Below, piece after piece: positions 11,846 to 24,345 of a stretch of 64,000 bases of DNA. Position 1 is the first letter of the stretch; the number at the start of each line of letters is the position of its first letter. This DNA is from Ridgeia piscesae (taxonomy: Eukaryota > Annelida > Polychaeta > Sabellida > Siboglinidae): NCBI GenBank assembly GCA_025642075.2, contig JAODUO010000185.1:390001-454000 (forward strand), written 5' to 3'. The translations under genes and the position numbers were made by a program. The notes under the pieces were generated by a model. That model worked only from the letters and a program-made list of their open reading frames with translations. It ran no database searches and was not told the origin of the DNA.

Positions 11846-14800
11846 CTACACCACATAGTCACTGTCCTCGCTGTCGTCTTCCTCGTCATCGTCCTCACTA
11901 TAATGCCGCCGTCGTTTCTTCTTCTTGTGTTTGTGAGGTTAGCTGCTGTGGGAGGATGACTTTGACGTGCGACCACGGCGATGATGTGAACTCATCGAAC
12001 GCTTGTGGTATGCCATCAGTGACGATGGCGCTTTCGGTATCTCCACCTGCACATAATCATCACAGTTTATCAGTTTGGCGGCAATCACAACTCTGTGTAT
12101 GCAATATTAGGTCATTTCAGATCAATGTAAGTAAGTTACATGAATGTATTTTAGTTAACAAATATCTACAATGAGTTGCTTTAAAATTTGTCATACAGAC
12201 GTTACAGTAAATCAAATGTAATTACATACCTAAATTAACTAAAGAAATAGACTGAATAAGTTTAAAAATAAATCATAAATAAATAAATCAAGTGTCATTA
12301 TGATGAAATGACCATGCTCACCTTTTGACCACCATTATCTCCATTGCCATCCCCGGAGAGATCAATAACGGCAACTGGTTTTGAGTCTTGTGATTCGCCA
12401 GTTTCAGGGCCACCTTGTGCATCGCCCCCTGCCTGGCCACCAGATGGCGTGCCTGCAGCAGCTGGGGTGCCAACACCGGACTGAGAGGGGGTGGGGGAAT
12501 GTCATCGTCATCATCTGGGTCTATGGACAGCATGAGCTGTTTGAACTGAAATAAGAGAGTGGGCATTCATTAGCGGTGGTCTTATCAGTTCTTTACCATC
12601 AATGTATTAAAACATTTCCATTCAAATATCATATTTACCTTGCATGCTAAATGCCCATTTCATACAGATAGCAGAGTAATTGTATTTTCAAAATTGTGCT
12701 TAATTATATGTCAGAAGAGAAACTGTTTATACAATATTACATGACTAACACAATGTCCATTTAGTAAGGATGATCCTTGTGTCAAATTTATGGTAATATT
12801 TTCTATTACAACATTTTTACCTCCAGTTGCGTCATTAATAAACCACCAGTTTAGACAATAATAAAATATTTAAAACACAACTAGTTCGTAGACATTTTCT
12901 AGATCACAGTTTTTAGATTGTGAACGAGAAATCATATCCAGCTATTTTATTCAAATAGAACACTAACAAAGTGCACTCACATCTAAGTAGCCCTGAATCA
13001 ACTTAGTTTTGGTGTCATCATCTTGTGGCAAGTCTTGGGTGCCCTCTCTAACCAGATCCATTGCTTGGCTTGGGTTAAAGGTCATCTTTGCTTTGCGGTT
13101 CAGAGGTTTGTCCCACACCTTTGCCTGTTCTGTTGGCGAGTAGCGGTGAATTTTGCTGTAAGGAACAACACAAATGTCAACAAACTTCACGGAGGCTAAC
13201 AAGAGGACTTGTTACTTGGAATAAAGTCATCCAGTATTTCTGTAACAAATCCTGCTGATCTAAAATCAAGACGATCTATTATTTTTTTATTTTTTTAAGG
13301 TCTACCAAATCATTACAGAAAAACATCTGAAATCATAACTGGCTAAACTCTTTATCTTTATTTGCTGATCATTAGTATTTTAAATTATTATTAGTTTGTT
13401 ATTATATACAACATTGAGCAGAAATGGTATTCTAATATTTTTTGGCAATTATATATTAATTGTTACTGTAATGATGCACCACAATCTTGGACTTGGCACT
13501 ATTGACTATATTAAACTAATACATATTACAATTACAGCCGACGAAAGGTCAATGTTGATAGCTGACCTGTCCGTGAAGCGATAGAGTTCTTTCAGATGTT
13601 GTTTGAGCATCAGTAGAAGTATGCAGCCCTGTGACATCATGAACAAGTTCGGCAGTGCCGTTGTGTCTTCTGGCATACGCTCTGCAATACCAAATTATAA
13701 ACATTCAGATATCTTACAACTGCAGCAGGAAGATCCAAGCAAATCAATGACAATTTGATAATACCAACATTACATCAACGCCCAAAAAACATGTCCATCA
13801 CAAGGCATGTAGTAACTTCCTAAACAACCAATAACGGTTTGGTAATACCAACATTTCCTCAAGGCCCGAACTAGATCAAAAACAGTTCATGTTACAGTTA
13901 TTTGCTTGTAAACTGAGCGAGTGATGACAGCAGATTTTACATTGAACCGTGCAGAAAGTTAATGATGACTTCTGTAGTAAAGTATGGATTGTTCTTTTTG
14001 GGCAAGTATGATAATGTGCAACAAATGAATAAATTATATTGGTTATTGCAATGGATGTGTTGCTATTACTTTACCAACCTAATAATGTGTTCAACTCATC
14101 ATCATCATTGTCTTCAAGCTTAGCTCTGTCATCATCAGCTGCTCAAGGAAAGAAAACCTGAAGAAACAGCAACAGATTCATTCTCCTGTGACTACAAAAT
14201 ATGAACATCACAACTCCAAGTGTCACTGCTACAAAACAAACTTGTTTTACTAAAGTATGACATTTTGTAGTACATTATTTAATATGAGAAAACATAATTT
14301 ATCTCTGTGGTTATCCATGCGTAATTGAATACAAAGTTTCACAATATCAAAAGGAGGAATGTGACTTCTAGCAGAATACGAGAATAAGAGACTGAACTCT
14401 GAACATATCCAACAAGATGCCGTAGACAGCACCAAGTGTACACATAACACGAGATGCTGCAGACTGCAAAGAAATGCACCATCAGAAGTGCCAGTGCACA
14501 TCTGTTTCTGCCACTGACACTCGGAAATATTTAGAAGTACTTTTTATGTAACTACTTGTTTTATAAAACACAGCTGATTATTGAATAAGCGTGATGAGAT
14601 TGACCAATAGAACATGGAAAACAGAAAAACGTACTAAATACAGACAGAAATAAGATAGTATTGAGAGGTTTTAAAAAGGGTAGGAGGGACCAGCCGTGTA
14701 TGGGAGAGAATGGTATATTATCTGTTAGCACAATAGGTAGACAGAAACTAGACACAAATAGTCGAGAGAACACAAAGATCAACTGATACTGGCCCCACCC

Positions 14801-15021
14801 CACAACTCTCCACAAGGGACATAGAGGGAGAGACGATGATGACCTCGTTTTGACAGAGAAACAAACTACCTACCTCTTTGTATGACTGCAGGATGTTTGA
14901 GCCTGACACCGAGACAATGATGTCGATTTCGGTGAATGATGTAGAGAGGCTCATCCTGAACCTGGTAGGGCAGGAAGGCCATGTTGTCTGCCATGTAGAT
15001 CAGCTCACTCAACGTCGCTTT
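11846..15021 (-). CDS. NIPBL: Nipped-B/NIPBL cohesin-loader, C-terminal exons
   Basis: Minus-strand exons in protein order: 15021-14874 (end of the HEAT region), 14138-14079 (acidic, DDDRAKLEDNDDDELNTLL), 13681-13567 (MMSQGCILLLMLKQHLKELY), 13155-12981 (KIHRYSPTEQAKVWDKPLNR), 12545-12322 (FKQLMLSIDPDDDDD, then Gly/Ser/Pro-rich) and 12046-11846 (Ser/Lys/Arg-rich, then SEDDDEEDDSEDSDYVV and TAG). Phases agree from 14079 to 12322. The order and motifs match the C-terminus of NIPBL/SCC2, which with MAU2 loads cohesin onto chromatin in the nucleus. Three lesions are visible: the first exon is 148 nt instead of the 147 nt of its duplicate (1-nt insertion); exon 12545-12322 is 224 nt and changes frame at a C-run; and the last exon has an in-frame TAA about 35 codons in. 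These are either pseudogene decay or consensus errors. N-terminal exons are not in the window. Confidence 0.82.
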
Positions 15022-15525
15022 CTGCAATCACCCACACACACACACACAATGCAGTCTGCATCCACATACGCAAGCATTTTATTTCATGACAATTAATGTA
15101 TTAGCATACAAATGCGGGGGCATTTTTGCTAGTATATCAAAATGCAAAGGAAATCATAACTTATTTAGGTTAGGTTATTGTTGACACTGTATTCCATGAA
15201 ACTTGTATTATTTACAAGACAAACATAATAAGATGAAAGAACAGATTGTATTCTGTACTTGAGACAACTAGGAGGTGCCAAGTCCAACAGTTTCAAAGAC
15301 ACCAAAATACTTTTGTTTTAAGTTATGACATCACAATCAGTATATTTTTACTTTTGGCATATTGTTTCATCACCATCAAACTGTATCAGATAGATGGACA
15401 ACACATAGACGGGGGGGGGGCATCATAGCTATGGCCTGGGTCGCTCTTGTGGAAACTGTCATAGATATGCGAGTGTCCATCTTATTTACGAACTTACTTA
15501 CACTGAATGTGATGAGACTGATGGC
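14725..15525. repeat. Segmental duplication, copy B (with 5839-6715)
   Basis: The second copy of the duplicated Nipped-B exon and flanking introns. Similarity to copy A stops at about 15520-15525, exactly where a 13/14-bp tandem array begins. Confidence 0.93.
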
Positions 15526-15675
15526 TAGGTGTATTGTCTATGTGAGATTGTCTATGTGAGATTGTCTATGTGAGATTGTCTATGTGAGATTGTCTAGGTG
15601 AGATTGTCTAGGTGTATTGTCTAGGTGTATTGTCTAGGTGTATTGTCTAGGTGAGATTGTCTAGGTGAGATTGCC
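15525..15675. repeat. 13-14-bp tandem array
   Basis: About ten copies of ATTGTCTATGTGAG and ATTGTCTAGGTGT variants, starting at the right edge of segmental duplication copy B. Confidence 0.93.
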
Positions 15676-16319
15676 TGCAGCTGATGTCTTTAATTACCAT
15701 ACTTTTGAACTTTTCATTATGATTTCATTTCCTGAGAAACTTAATAGTTACTGAGTATTCGTACTGGAAACACAATGGACAATATCTTTAGATACAATTT
15801 ATAATTGTTTTTTTATCCAGAGATTTCTACCTTGGTATTAAATCATGAAACACTATTGGTAGTGTACTATGTACTAACCAACCCACCCATCACCAATATA
15901 TAACTACTTTTTTATTCTGCAAACATATGATATAATAAAACTCATATTTACCTACTGAAAATCTTTACCTACCTATTGACAAAACGGTGAAGTAATCATG
16001 CAGACCATGTGACTAGAGCTGGCGTCAAGGTCCATCGATCATCACATCACAGCATTCTTAATATCTACAAGTGCAAAGACAACAATTCACACCACATCTA
16101 GCTTCAGTCACTGGTCTAGGAACCCACATTACTGCATTGGTAAACCCAACTTATAATCCTGCATGTTGTTCCAATACAAAAGTTGAGTTTCTCATCCAAC
16201 GGGTGAAAAATGTTATTGAATAAATTATGTAAGAAGAAATGGAAGTAGAAATCATCAGACCAGCTCTGTGTGGTCAGTACAAAGAGAAATATGTAGTAAA
16301 GAAGATGCACACTGTCAGG
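15676..16319. other. No feature seen
   Basis: This is AT-rich sequence between two tandem arrays. The 85-codon minus frame at 16116-16373 runs into the 40-bp array and has no domain. Confidence 0.45.
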
Positions 16320-16910
16320 TATAGGGGTGTCATCTAGAATGGGAGTGGTTTCAGGTGGCATAGGAGGTGTCATCTAGAATGGGAGTGGTTTCAGGTGGTA
16401 TAGGAGGTGTCATCTAGAATGGGAGTGGTTTCAGGTGGCATAGGAGGTGTCATCTAGAATGGGAGTGGTTTCAGGTGGTATAGGAGGTGTCATCTAGAAT
16501 GGGAGTGGTTTCAGGTGGATAGGAGGTGTCATCTAGAATGGGAGTGGTTTCAGGTGGATAGGGGTGTCATCTAGAATGGGAGTGGTTTCAGGTGGTATAG
16601 GAGGTGTCATCTAGAATGGGAGTGGTTTCAGGTGGTATAGGAGGTGTCATCTAGAATGGGAGTGGTTTCAGGTGGTATAGGAGGTGTCATCTAGAATGGG
16701 AGTGGTTTCAGGTGGTATAGGAGGTGTCATCTAGAATGGGAGTGGTTTCAGGTGGTATAGGAGGTGTCATCTAGAATGGGAGTGGTTTCAGGTGGTATAG
16801 GAGGTGTCATCTAGAATGGGAGTGGTTTCAGGTGGTATAGGAGGTGTCATCTAGAATGGGAGTGGTTTCAGGTGGTATAGGAGGTGTCATCTAGAATGGG
16901 AGTGGTTTCA
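16320..16910. repeat. 40-bp minisatellite
   Basis: About 15 copies of a 40-bp unit containing GGTGTCATCTAGAATGGGAG and TGGTTTCAGGTGG. Units are almost identical in the right half of the array and more variable on the left. Confidence 0.97.
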
Positions 16911-17160
16911 GCACGGACTTATGTGGTTTCAGGTAGTACAGGGGGTGTTATGTAGTACAGGGGATGTTATCCACAATGGCAGTAGTTTCAGATGGTACGG
17001 GGGTGTTATCAAGATTAGGATTGGCTGCACGTGGTATGGGGGTGTGTCATCTAGAATGGTTTCAGGTTATATGAGAGTGGTCTTGTTTCTGGTGTTATGA
17101 GGGGGTCTTGTATTACCTGGTTGTATGGTAAGATGTCATGAGAGGGGCATACAGGTAGTA
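16911..17160. repeat. Degenerate transition zone between two satellites
   Basis: Irregular units built from pieces such as TTTCAGATGGTACGGGGGTG and GGGGTGTGTCATCTAGAATGG. These resemble both the 40-bp unit on the left and the 22-bp unit on the right, which suggests the two arrays share an ancestor. Confidence 0.7.
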
Positions 17161-18400
17161 TAATATGGTACAGGAAGGAGTATCACATGGTACAGGAAGG
17201 AGTATCATATGGTACAGGAAGGAGTATCATATGGTACAGGAAGGAGTATCATATGGTACAGGAAGGAGTATCATATGGTTCAGAAAGGAGTATCATATGG
17301 TACAGGAAGGAGTATCATATGGTACAGGAAGGAATATCATATGGTACAGGAAGGAGTATCATATGGTACAGGAAGGAGTATCATATGGTTCAGAAAGGAG
17401 TATCATATGGTACAGGAAGGAGTATCATATGGTTCAGAAAGGAGTATCATATGGTACAGGAAGGAGTATCATATGGTACAGGAAGGAGTATCATATGGTT
17501 CAGAAAGGAGTATCAGATGGTACAGAAGAGTATCATATGTTTCAGAAAGGATTATCACGTGGTACAGGATGGAGTATCAGATGGTACAGGATGGAGTATC
17601 AGATGGTACAGGAAGGAGTATCAGATGGTACAGGAAGGAGTATCAGATGGTACAGGATGGAGTATCAGATGGTACAGGATGGAGTATCAGATGGTACAGG
17701 ATGGAGTATCAGATGGTACAGGATGGAGTATCAGATGGTACAGGATGGAGTATCAGATGGTACAGGAGATATCATGGTAGAGGATATCAGATGGTACATG
17801 ATGGAGTATCAGATGGTACATGATGGAGTATCAGATGGTACAGGATGGAGTATCAGATGGTACAGGATGGAGTATCAGATGGTACAGGATGGAGTATCAG
17901 ATGGTACAGGATGGAGTATCAGATGGTACAGGATGGAGTATCAGATGGTACAGGATGGAGTATCAGATGGTACAGGATGGAGTATCAGATGGTACAGGAT
18001 GGAGTATCAGATGGTACAGGATGGAGTATCAGATGGTACAGGATGGAGTATCAGATGGTACAGGATGGAGTATCAGATGGTACAGGATGGAGTATCAGAT
18101 GGTACAGGATGGAGTATCAGATGGTACAGGATGGAGTATCAGATGGTACAGGAAGGAGTATCAGATGGTACAGAAGAGTATCATATGGTTCAGAAAGGAT
18201 TATCACGTGGTACAGGAGAGAGTATCAGATGGTACAGGAGAGAGTATCAGATGGTACAGGATGGAGTATCAGATGGTATAGGGAGTGTATCAGATGGTAC
18301 CAGAAGGAATATCAGATGGTACAGGAACGAGTATCTCATGGTATGACGAGTATCTGATGGTATGGGAAGGAGTATCTGATGGTACAGGAAGGAGTATCAG
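17161..18400. repeat. 22-bp minisatellite, open in all three plus frames
   Basis: Roughly 55 copies of a 22-bp unit built on GGTACAGGATGGAGTATCAG, with a left sub-block carrying AGGAAGGAGTATCATAT. Because 22 leaves remainder 1 when divided by 3 and the unit lacks stop codons on the plus strand, all three frames stay open; the longest reads 393 codons (17165-18346). The peptides are just the repeat read in rotating frames, with no start context or conserved domain, so I treat this as satellite DNA rather than a gene. Confidence 0.97.
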
Positions 18401-18540
18401 ATGCTACAAGGACTATCAGATGGTGTGGCAAGTGTCAGACGGTACAATACAGGTGTCACATGGCATAGGTGTCAGATGGTATGTGACAGGGGCTCAGCAA
18501 GCAACATGTCTTCCTGTCTTCAAGACTGGCAGATAATTGG

Positions 18541-19614
18541 CGATGTCAGATAGTCATGATGAGCTTTCAGTGTCAACTGAGCCGAGATTTTAATGATATC
18601 ACCATGGTGTGTGACAGTTTTTGTCTAATGAATCTTTATGTTAATTCATTTGGCTAACTGCTGAGCAAATGAAGGGTGTAATGTTTCTGGCAGAATTTCC
18701 ATTTTGTTAGAGTTAGTCATGAACTTATACAGCTGCCCTCACTATCTAACTAACAGTCAGTTACATAGAGGTAGGCAAATAAATTTTAAATAGTCACTGT
18801 TCAGGTGACAGGTCATCATTATGGACAAGTGACCGACCACTAAGACAGTTATATGGTAATTCAAGTGAAAAGTAGAGTTTTCAACAAAACAAATGTGGCA
18901 CATATAAAACAGTGATATCTAACAAATCATTCCAATGAATACAGCCAGACACAAGACACTCAAGCTGACCACTCCAGGAACAAGAAAACACCAACGAACC
19001 AACCACCAAGTTCACAAGAAACACAGTAGTCTAACTATTAAAATCAGTTACACAATTGCCTGATGACTTTAGTTACAAAACCTCATACAGTGCATATTTC
19101 AATCTTGTCCAACTGATTGTTTGTAATTCAAGTAAAAAATATTATCATGAGCAGCTTTAATAAAATGTTGGTGTCCTATCAGCAAGATGCTGACAGCGCC
19201 AGTGAACTGGGTGCTGACTGTTACGTTGAAACATGTCCTACGTGTGAAACGTCTACCTCATGGGTGTGTGTGCATCAACCTACACTTTACACATATAGAC
19301 TGAAATATACCTTGATTACCTTCCAATTGACAGTCATCATGTGCATACCATAAACAATCAATGTGTATTTCTATTTACGGAGGATGACTTCGGAATACCT
19401 TTACATGAAAGCATTACCAGGAATAGAACCATACAGGCATTTACAAAAACTACGTTCCATCTTCTGTATTTGAAAAAAATCACAATAATTATGGCTATAT
19501 ACTATGTTGCATAGGCAATATGTTTAATACATCTTTTGTTGGTATTATGATTTAACATATTGTATTTTAATTAATTAATTAATTAATCTATAAAAATGTT
19601 AGATTAGGGATTAG
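18541..19614. other. No feature seen
   Basis: Unique-looking AT-rich sequence with a short TTAA tandem run at 19569-19586. No exon could be supported on either strand. Confidence 0.45.
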
Positions 19615-19920
19615 GGCTTTACGCAGGATAAAATTATTGCCAGTCACACATGTTTTTGTGGACACATGGATGTTAACTGTTAAGCCAGTTTACAAACTTT
19701 TAAATGTGTCTGATGACCTGAAATGGACTACAAACACACATGTGACACCATTTTCACTCACTTTCAAGGCATAACTAATAACATCTATGGTTTTGGAAGA
19801 CCTTTTTTGTTTTGCTCCTTCATTTTTTTACCCATCCACGACCCGTCCACCATATTTCTACCCGTCCATATTTGTTTTTACCCGTCCAAATGACGGGTGG
19901 ACGGGTCTCTACATAAAGCT
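19615..19920 (+). mobile_element. MITE-like element, family copy 1
   Basis: About 306 bp, beginning GGCTTTACGCAGGATAAAAT and ending TCTCTACATAAAGCT, so the ends form a short inverted repeat of the form GCTTTATG(C/T)AG. It contains several ACCCGTCCA motifs and GACGGGTGGACGGGTC. Four further copies lie at 51622-51921, 53490-53690, 54789-55079 and 57446-57742. No coding capacity. The superfamily cannot be named. Confidence 0.85.
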
Positions 19921-20319
19921 ATGATTGGGGTGCATGCTGTATGTGGTAATGTATGAATTCAATCAGAATATTGCCAAATTCTGGGTGCATATTAGAAACT
20001 TACATCACTCAGTCTCAGACTGAGAGGACTAGAATAACTGAACTTAATGGAACAATAATGTGGGAAAGTCTAACAAGAAAACTGACAACTACAACCTCCT
20101 ATCTCAGAAGGGCAAGGTTATGCAGATGGACACAATGACTCCAGCTCATCGGGAATGTTTGCTCTGCTGTGAGCCTGCAGTGTCGTTTTGTAAAACCTAT
20201 TGTGAAACCAAAAAGGGTTTGAACATCTAGTATACTAGTTTCTCGAAATGGTGACCCGGGGGGTGGGGGGTTGCCTGAAGGGTCATGAGACATCTGCATG
20301 TCAGTCTGCAGAAGGGGAT

Positions 20320-20787
20320 TGTAGACTGTTAGACTCCACAGGACACCCTGTAGACAACTAGACACAGGACACCCCGTAGACCACTAGACACAGGACACCC
20401 CATAGACAACTAGACACCCCATAGACAACTAGACACAGGACACCCCATAGACAACTAGACACCCCGTAGACAACTAGACACATGACACCCCGTAGACAAC
20501 TAGACACAGGACACCCCATAGACAACTAGACACAGGACACCCCGTAAACACCTAGACACCTCATAGACAACTAGACACAGGATACCCCATAGACAACTAG
20601 ACACAGGATACCCCATAGACAACTAGACACCCCATAGACAACTAGACACAGGATACCCCATAGACAACTAAACACAGGACACCCCATAGACAACTAGACA
20701 CCTCGTAGACAACTAGACACAGGACACCCCGTAGACAGCTAGACACCCCGTAGACAACTGGACACCCCGTAGACAACTAGACACAGG
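20320..20787. repeat. 26-bp minisatellite with 19-bp short variants
   Basis: About 19-20 units built on CTAGACACAGGACACCCC followed by (G/A)TAGACAA. Some units lack the CAGGACA segment and are 19 bp. Confidence 0.95.
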
Positions 20788-22440
20788 TGGTAATAAATGT
20801 AAACCTACACATGCCAGTGCATAACACTGGAGAATAATTCCTCTTCAACAGTCAGAGAAAATATCCCAGTAACTGACTAGGTAACCCAGTGCAACCTTCA
20901 TGGCAACCCTCATGGCACCACTGCGGCACAAGTCACCTGGATGCAGCAATGCCCCCCCCCCCAGGTGCAAGGAAATGACATTGACATCTCTTCTTGTGCA
21001 CGAGTGCGAATCGTAGGGGGTCGCAGTGACTTAAACTATGCTGAATATGTTTTCTGGTAGATCTGGTTCAGAAACGCTGTACTAGATAATTATGTTTACG
21101 CCATAGATTGTGAAAATGTCAGTTTTTATGTTAGAAATATAGTACTCGCCCCCAATATGGATGTGTGTTAACTAAGATTGTCTATCAGTCTATATCACTA
21201 GATTATCAAGCGTGACTCCACGATATATACGATCTTTTACTTTCTCATGTAACCATAACAACCAAACTTTGCATACATCTATAAACTATACATACTTGCT
21301 TTGTTTATATACACTACATAAATAGCACATATTGTCTCCAGTACTTCCACCTAACAATAAATGTAGTATTATTACCAAGGTTTAGCAATGTATGGCCTTC
21401 ACAGTTTTTGTAACATGGTACAAATACCAACAAGATTCATAAGTTATATTACAAACCAAAGACCGCAGATTTAAAAACCATTTGTCTCCCCCCTCCTTTG
21501 AAGGGAGGGGGGAGACAAATTAAGCACCCATTACTTAGCATATTAAACTATTATTGACATTTATTTTACTGATACCTGTCACACCACACTGACTTTGTGG
21601 CGAAGGTCAGAAATTGCAAAGCCTCGGATTACCACAACCTCTCGATACAGAAAAGTATGCAGTTATTATTATGCGATGTGTTTTTATTATGTGACATAGT
21701 TAGATATATGGGAACTGTTTTTTGTAATCAATGTTTGTTTAGATTATACATGCTTTTTGAAGCTTGTGTTTCCATGTCATCAATGTAGAAACAAATTGTT
21801 GTGTCCCAAGTCTTCATTTGAAATGTCCATTACCCAAAATTACCTGTATGTAGGCACATTTGCAAAAGGCTGTCCACGATACTTATCAATATAATAAAAT
21901 TATTGTTAAAACACATATGAGGAAACAGTTTATAACTTACAAAATCTCATTCAAAATGATCATATAATATATAACAATGAGTCTTACCTAGTGTATTATG
22001 GGTAATACATTCAGAGACTGTATTACTGTAAAACCATATATGACTAAATCTACATTGCATTATCCTTTCTTTAGACCAGCAACTTCTTTATATTCAATAA
22101 TGCCCACCCACCCACATAGTTAATTAAGCTAACCTGTAGGTGTTAACATAGCTAACTTGTCTATCTGTTATGTAAACGAAAAATTGCCGAATAAAGAAAA
22201 CAGTGTATTTTATTATCAACGCTACATACAGAAGCTAGTGAAAGTAAAAGCATTATCCAACCAAAGGAGTGACTGTGTCAGTGCAAATATGTTTAGCAAC
22301 AAAACTTAGTTCATTACAATAAGTCAATGTAGTTCATACTAATCTTGTTGCACTCCGAGCAAAATCACGACACTTAACTACTTGGCTAAAGAAACACCCG
22401 GCGATTTAGAGTTCAACAATAAAACGAGTGGCTCTGCTGA
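20788..22440. other. No gene seen; one inverted repeat
   Basis: There is a hairpin with 17-bp arms at 21480-21496 and 21504-21520 (ATTTGTCTCCCCCCTCC and its complement, loop TTTGAAG). Otherwise no exon or element boundary can be supported. Confidence 0.6.
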
Positions 22441-22655
22441 CATTGACCGTAGTCCATACTCGAGTTCACTGCATTTTGTTAGCCGCGCGAAATTCCCGCT
22501 ACAAGCGTCACTGCACTGTAGTTCACGCGCACGACTTCGACGTTGCTAAGTGACAACCGCGATGCCGCGAGTGACCGACACACCACTGCCTGGTGACTGA
22601 CGCGCTGTTGCCAAGCAACCGACGCGGTGAACAGTTACACGTCTCGTGTCCGACG
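22440..22655 (+). promoter_or_regulatory. CpG-rich promoter region with RFX X-box
   Basis: CpG dinucleotides are much denser here than in the flanks. GTTGCCAAGCAAC at 22607-22619 fits the RFX X-box (GTNRCC, short spacer, RGYAAC) with a 1-nt spacer, and GTTGCTAAGTGACAAC at 22542-22557 is an imperfect relative. They lie 37-115 bp upstream of the ATG at 22656. RFX factors commonly drive ciliary genes, so a ciliary role of the downstream gene is a hypothesis. Confidence 0.5.
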
Positions 22656-23290
22656 ATGATCGCGGAAGATTCAAACGACTGCGGAGACGCGTACGTAGCT
22701 CGATGCGACATCTCTAATACCTTGACGACGCGGCCACTCGGGACACTGGGTAGCTGCGATGGAAGAACCAAAGAAATCAGCCGTCTACACACGCTGGTGC
22801 ACATTATACAGGATACTGTTGTCTTACACAACATAAAACACACTTATGTGGAAACATGCACGCTCTCACTGACTCATGTGTCGTTAGGTACACATTAGTG
22901 CATTTAGCAGCTGCAAAGTCGGAAAACTTCGCAAAACCACAATGGCTATAGGATTACGACAATGATTCCACATTAGTACTTCAATGCATTTCCTTACCCA
23001 GGTATTTAGAAGGGTGCATTAAAAACTAGTGCAAATAATTTATCTTTTTATTACTCAGATATATATATTAAATTTTTTTTATTTACACAGGTGATTCACG
23101 GTTGTCAACTTCCAAACATGACAAGCATTTGATATGTGAGAGCAGGGACTATGACCGTGCAACTGATTCACATTCTGGTGCTGCCAGCTCAGACAAACCT
23201 GACAGCACAGATCATCACCTCACCTTTACCACCGTCTTCCTGACTTTCTATTTTTTGTTTTATAGATTATCCAAATTCATAGACAAATAG
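22656..23290 (+). CDS. Unrecognised small protein, possible tail-anchored membrane protein
   Basis: Exon 1 (22656-22887) and exon 2 (23091-23290) join in phase 1 across a 203-bp GT-AG intron and give 143 residues. The start is the first in-frame ATG; an earlier GTG at 22593 is not expected to initiate in an animal. Exon 1 encodes a compact region containing VARCDISNTLTTRPLGTLGS and ISRLHTLVHIIQDTVVLH. Exon 2 is polar and Ser/Asp/His-rich, then ends in a hydrophobic stretch (LTFTTVFLTFYFLFYRL) followed by KFIDK and TAG, the layout of a C-terminal membrane anchor. I do not recognise the family. The GTACAC donor is only moderate, so the exon join is the weakest part. An X-box lies just upstream. 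Confidence 0.5.
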
Positions 23291-23884
23291 GTAACCAAGA
23301 AACTAGGACGAGAATTCACAAAGTTTCTCAGTCCAAGGTCAGAGTGGTATGTTAGTGATGTGTGCTTCATACATGGACTGTTTTATTGTACATTTGGTGA
23401 TTGCCATGTTGACCTACTTGCTGGCCACTAGAAGAGAACCATAATGCTAAAGTTTTACCAGTAACATGAAACAAGATTACAGGAATATTAAATACATTGC
23501 AGAGTGCGTACCCAACAGAGCTTTTGAGGTACTCAGCGTCTATTGGTCAGCTTTAGTCAGTTCTACAGTCATGTGACATGCCAGTATTTGTCACATGACA
23601 ACTGTTCTAAGGTTATCACTGGACAGACAAACCACCATCTCTGTTTAAGGCTAAGCTGTGTTTTTGTTGTCTTAATACAACACGAGAGAAACGGTTGACA
23701 CTGACAAAGGAAACGAGAAGATCTCCAATGTTCCGTTGAGTGAAGTCGTTACTACAAACTTCCTGTGAGATGAATCTCAGAGCCCAGTAACCAGTTATAC
23801 AAAGAAGCAAGACATTTGAGAGTTAAAGCACATCATGCAACATCCAGACCTGCACCCACACAGCTGTCCCAGCATCAGTCACTA

Positions 23885-24287
23885 CTCACCCCCGGTCCTC
23901 GTAGTAGGCTCGCACATACTCTCTGAAAGATACAGGCCAGGGTTAGACCAGCCATGTGGAGACACAAGGTGATGGCATTTCAGTGTTCTTTGTACTACCA
24001 TTAATTTCTGCAGTCACCTGTTACTACGTTACATAAGACACATACAGGAGCTCATGTTACCAACCCCAGTGGTGGTACATGAGGAGTGACTGGCAGGTCA
24101 AGTAACTGACCATACAAGACACGTCAAGAACAACAATCATAAATCAAAGATCAGAGTCAAAGCCAGACTCGCCCCTGATGTACAGGGAAAGAAACAGGGA
24201 AACTACATTTGAATTTCTTCAAATATATCGCCAACTGGTTGACCAGAGACAGTAGTTCATTAAAGATGTATATAACACTCAAAATTA

Positions 24288-24345
<58 letters not shown>

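Noticed and set aside
17165..18346. 393-codon open frame
   Set aside because: It reads the 22-bp satellite; all three frames are open with the same rotated peptide and no start or splice context.
22593..22655. GTG-initiated extension of the small two-exon gene
   Set aside because: GTG is not an expected start in an animal nucleus; the X-box lies inside this stretch and the first ATG is at 22656.
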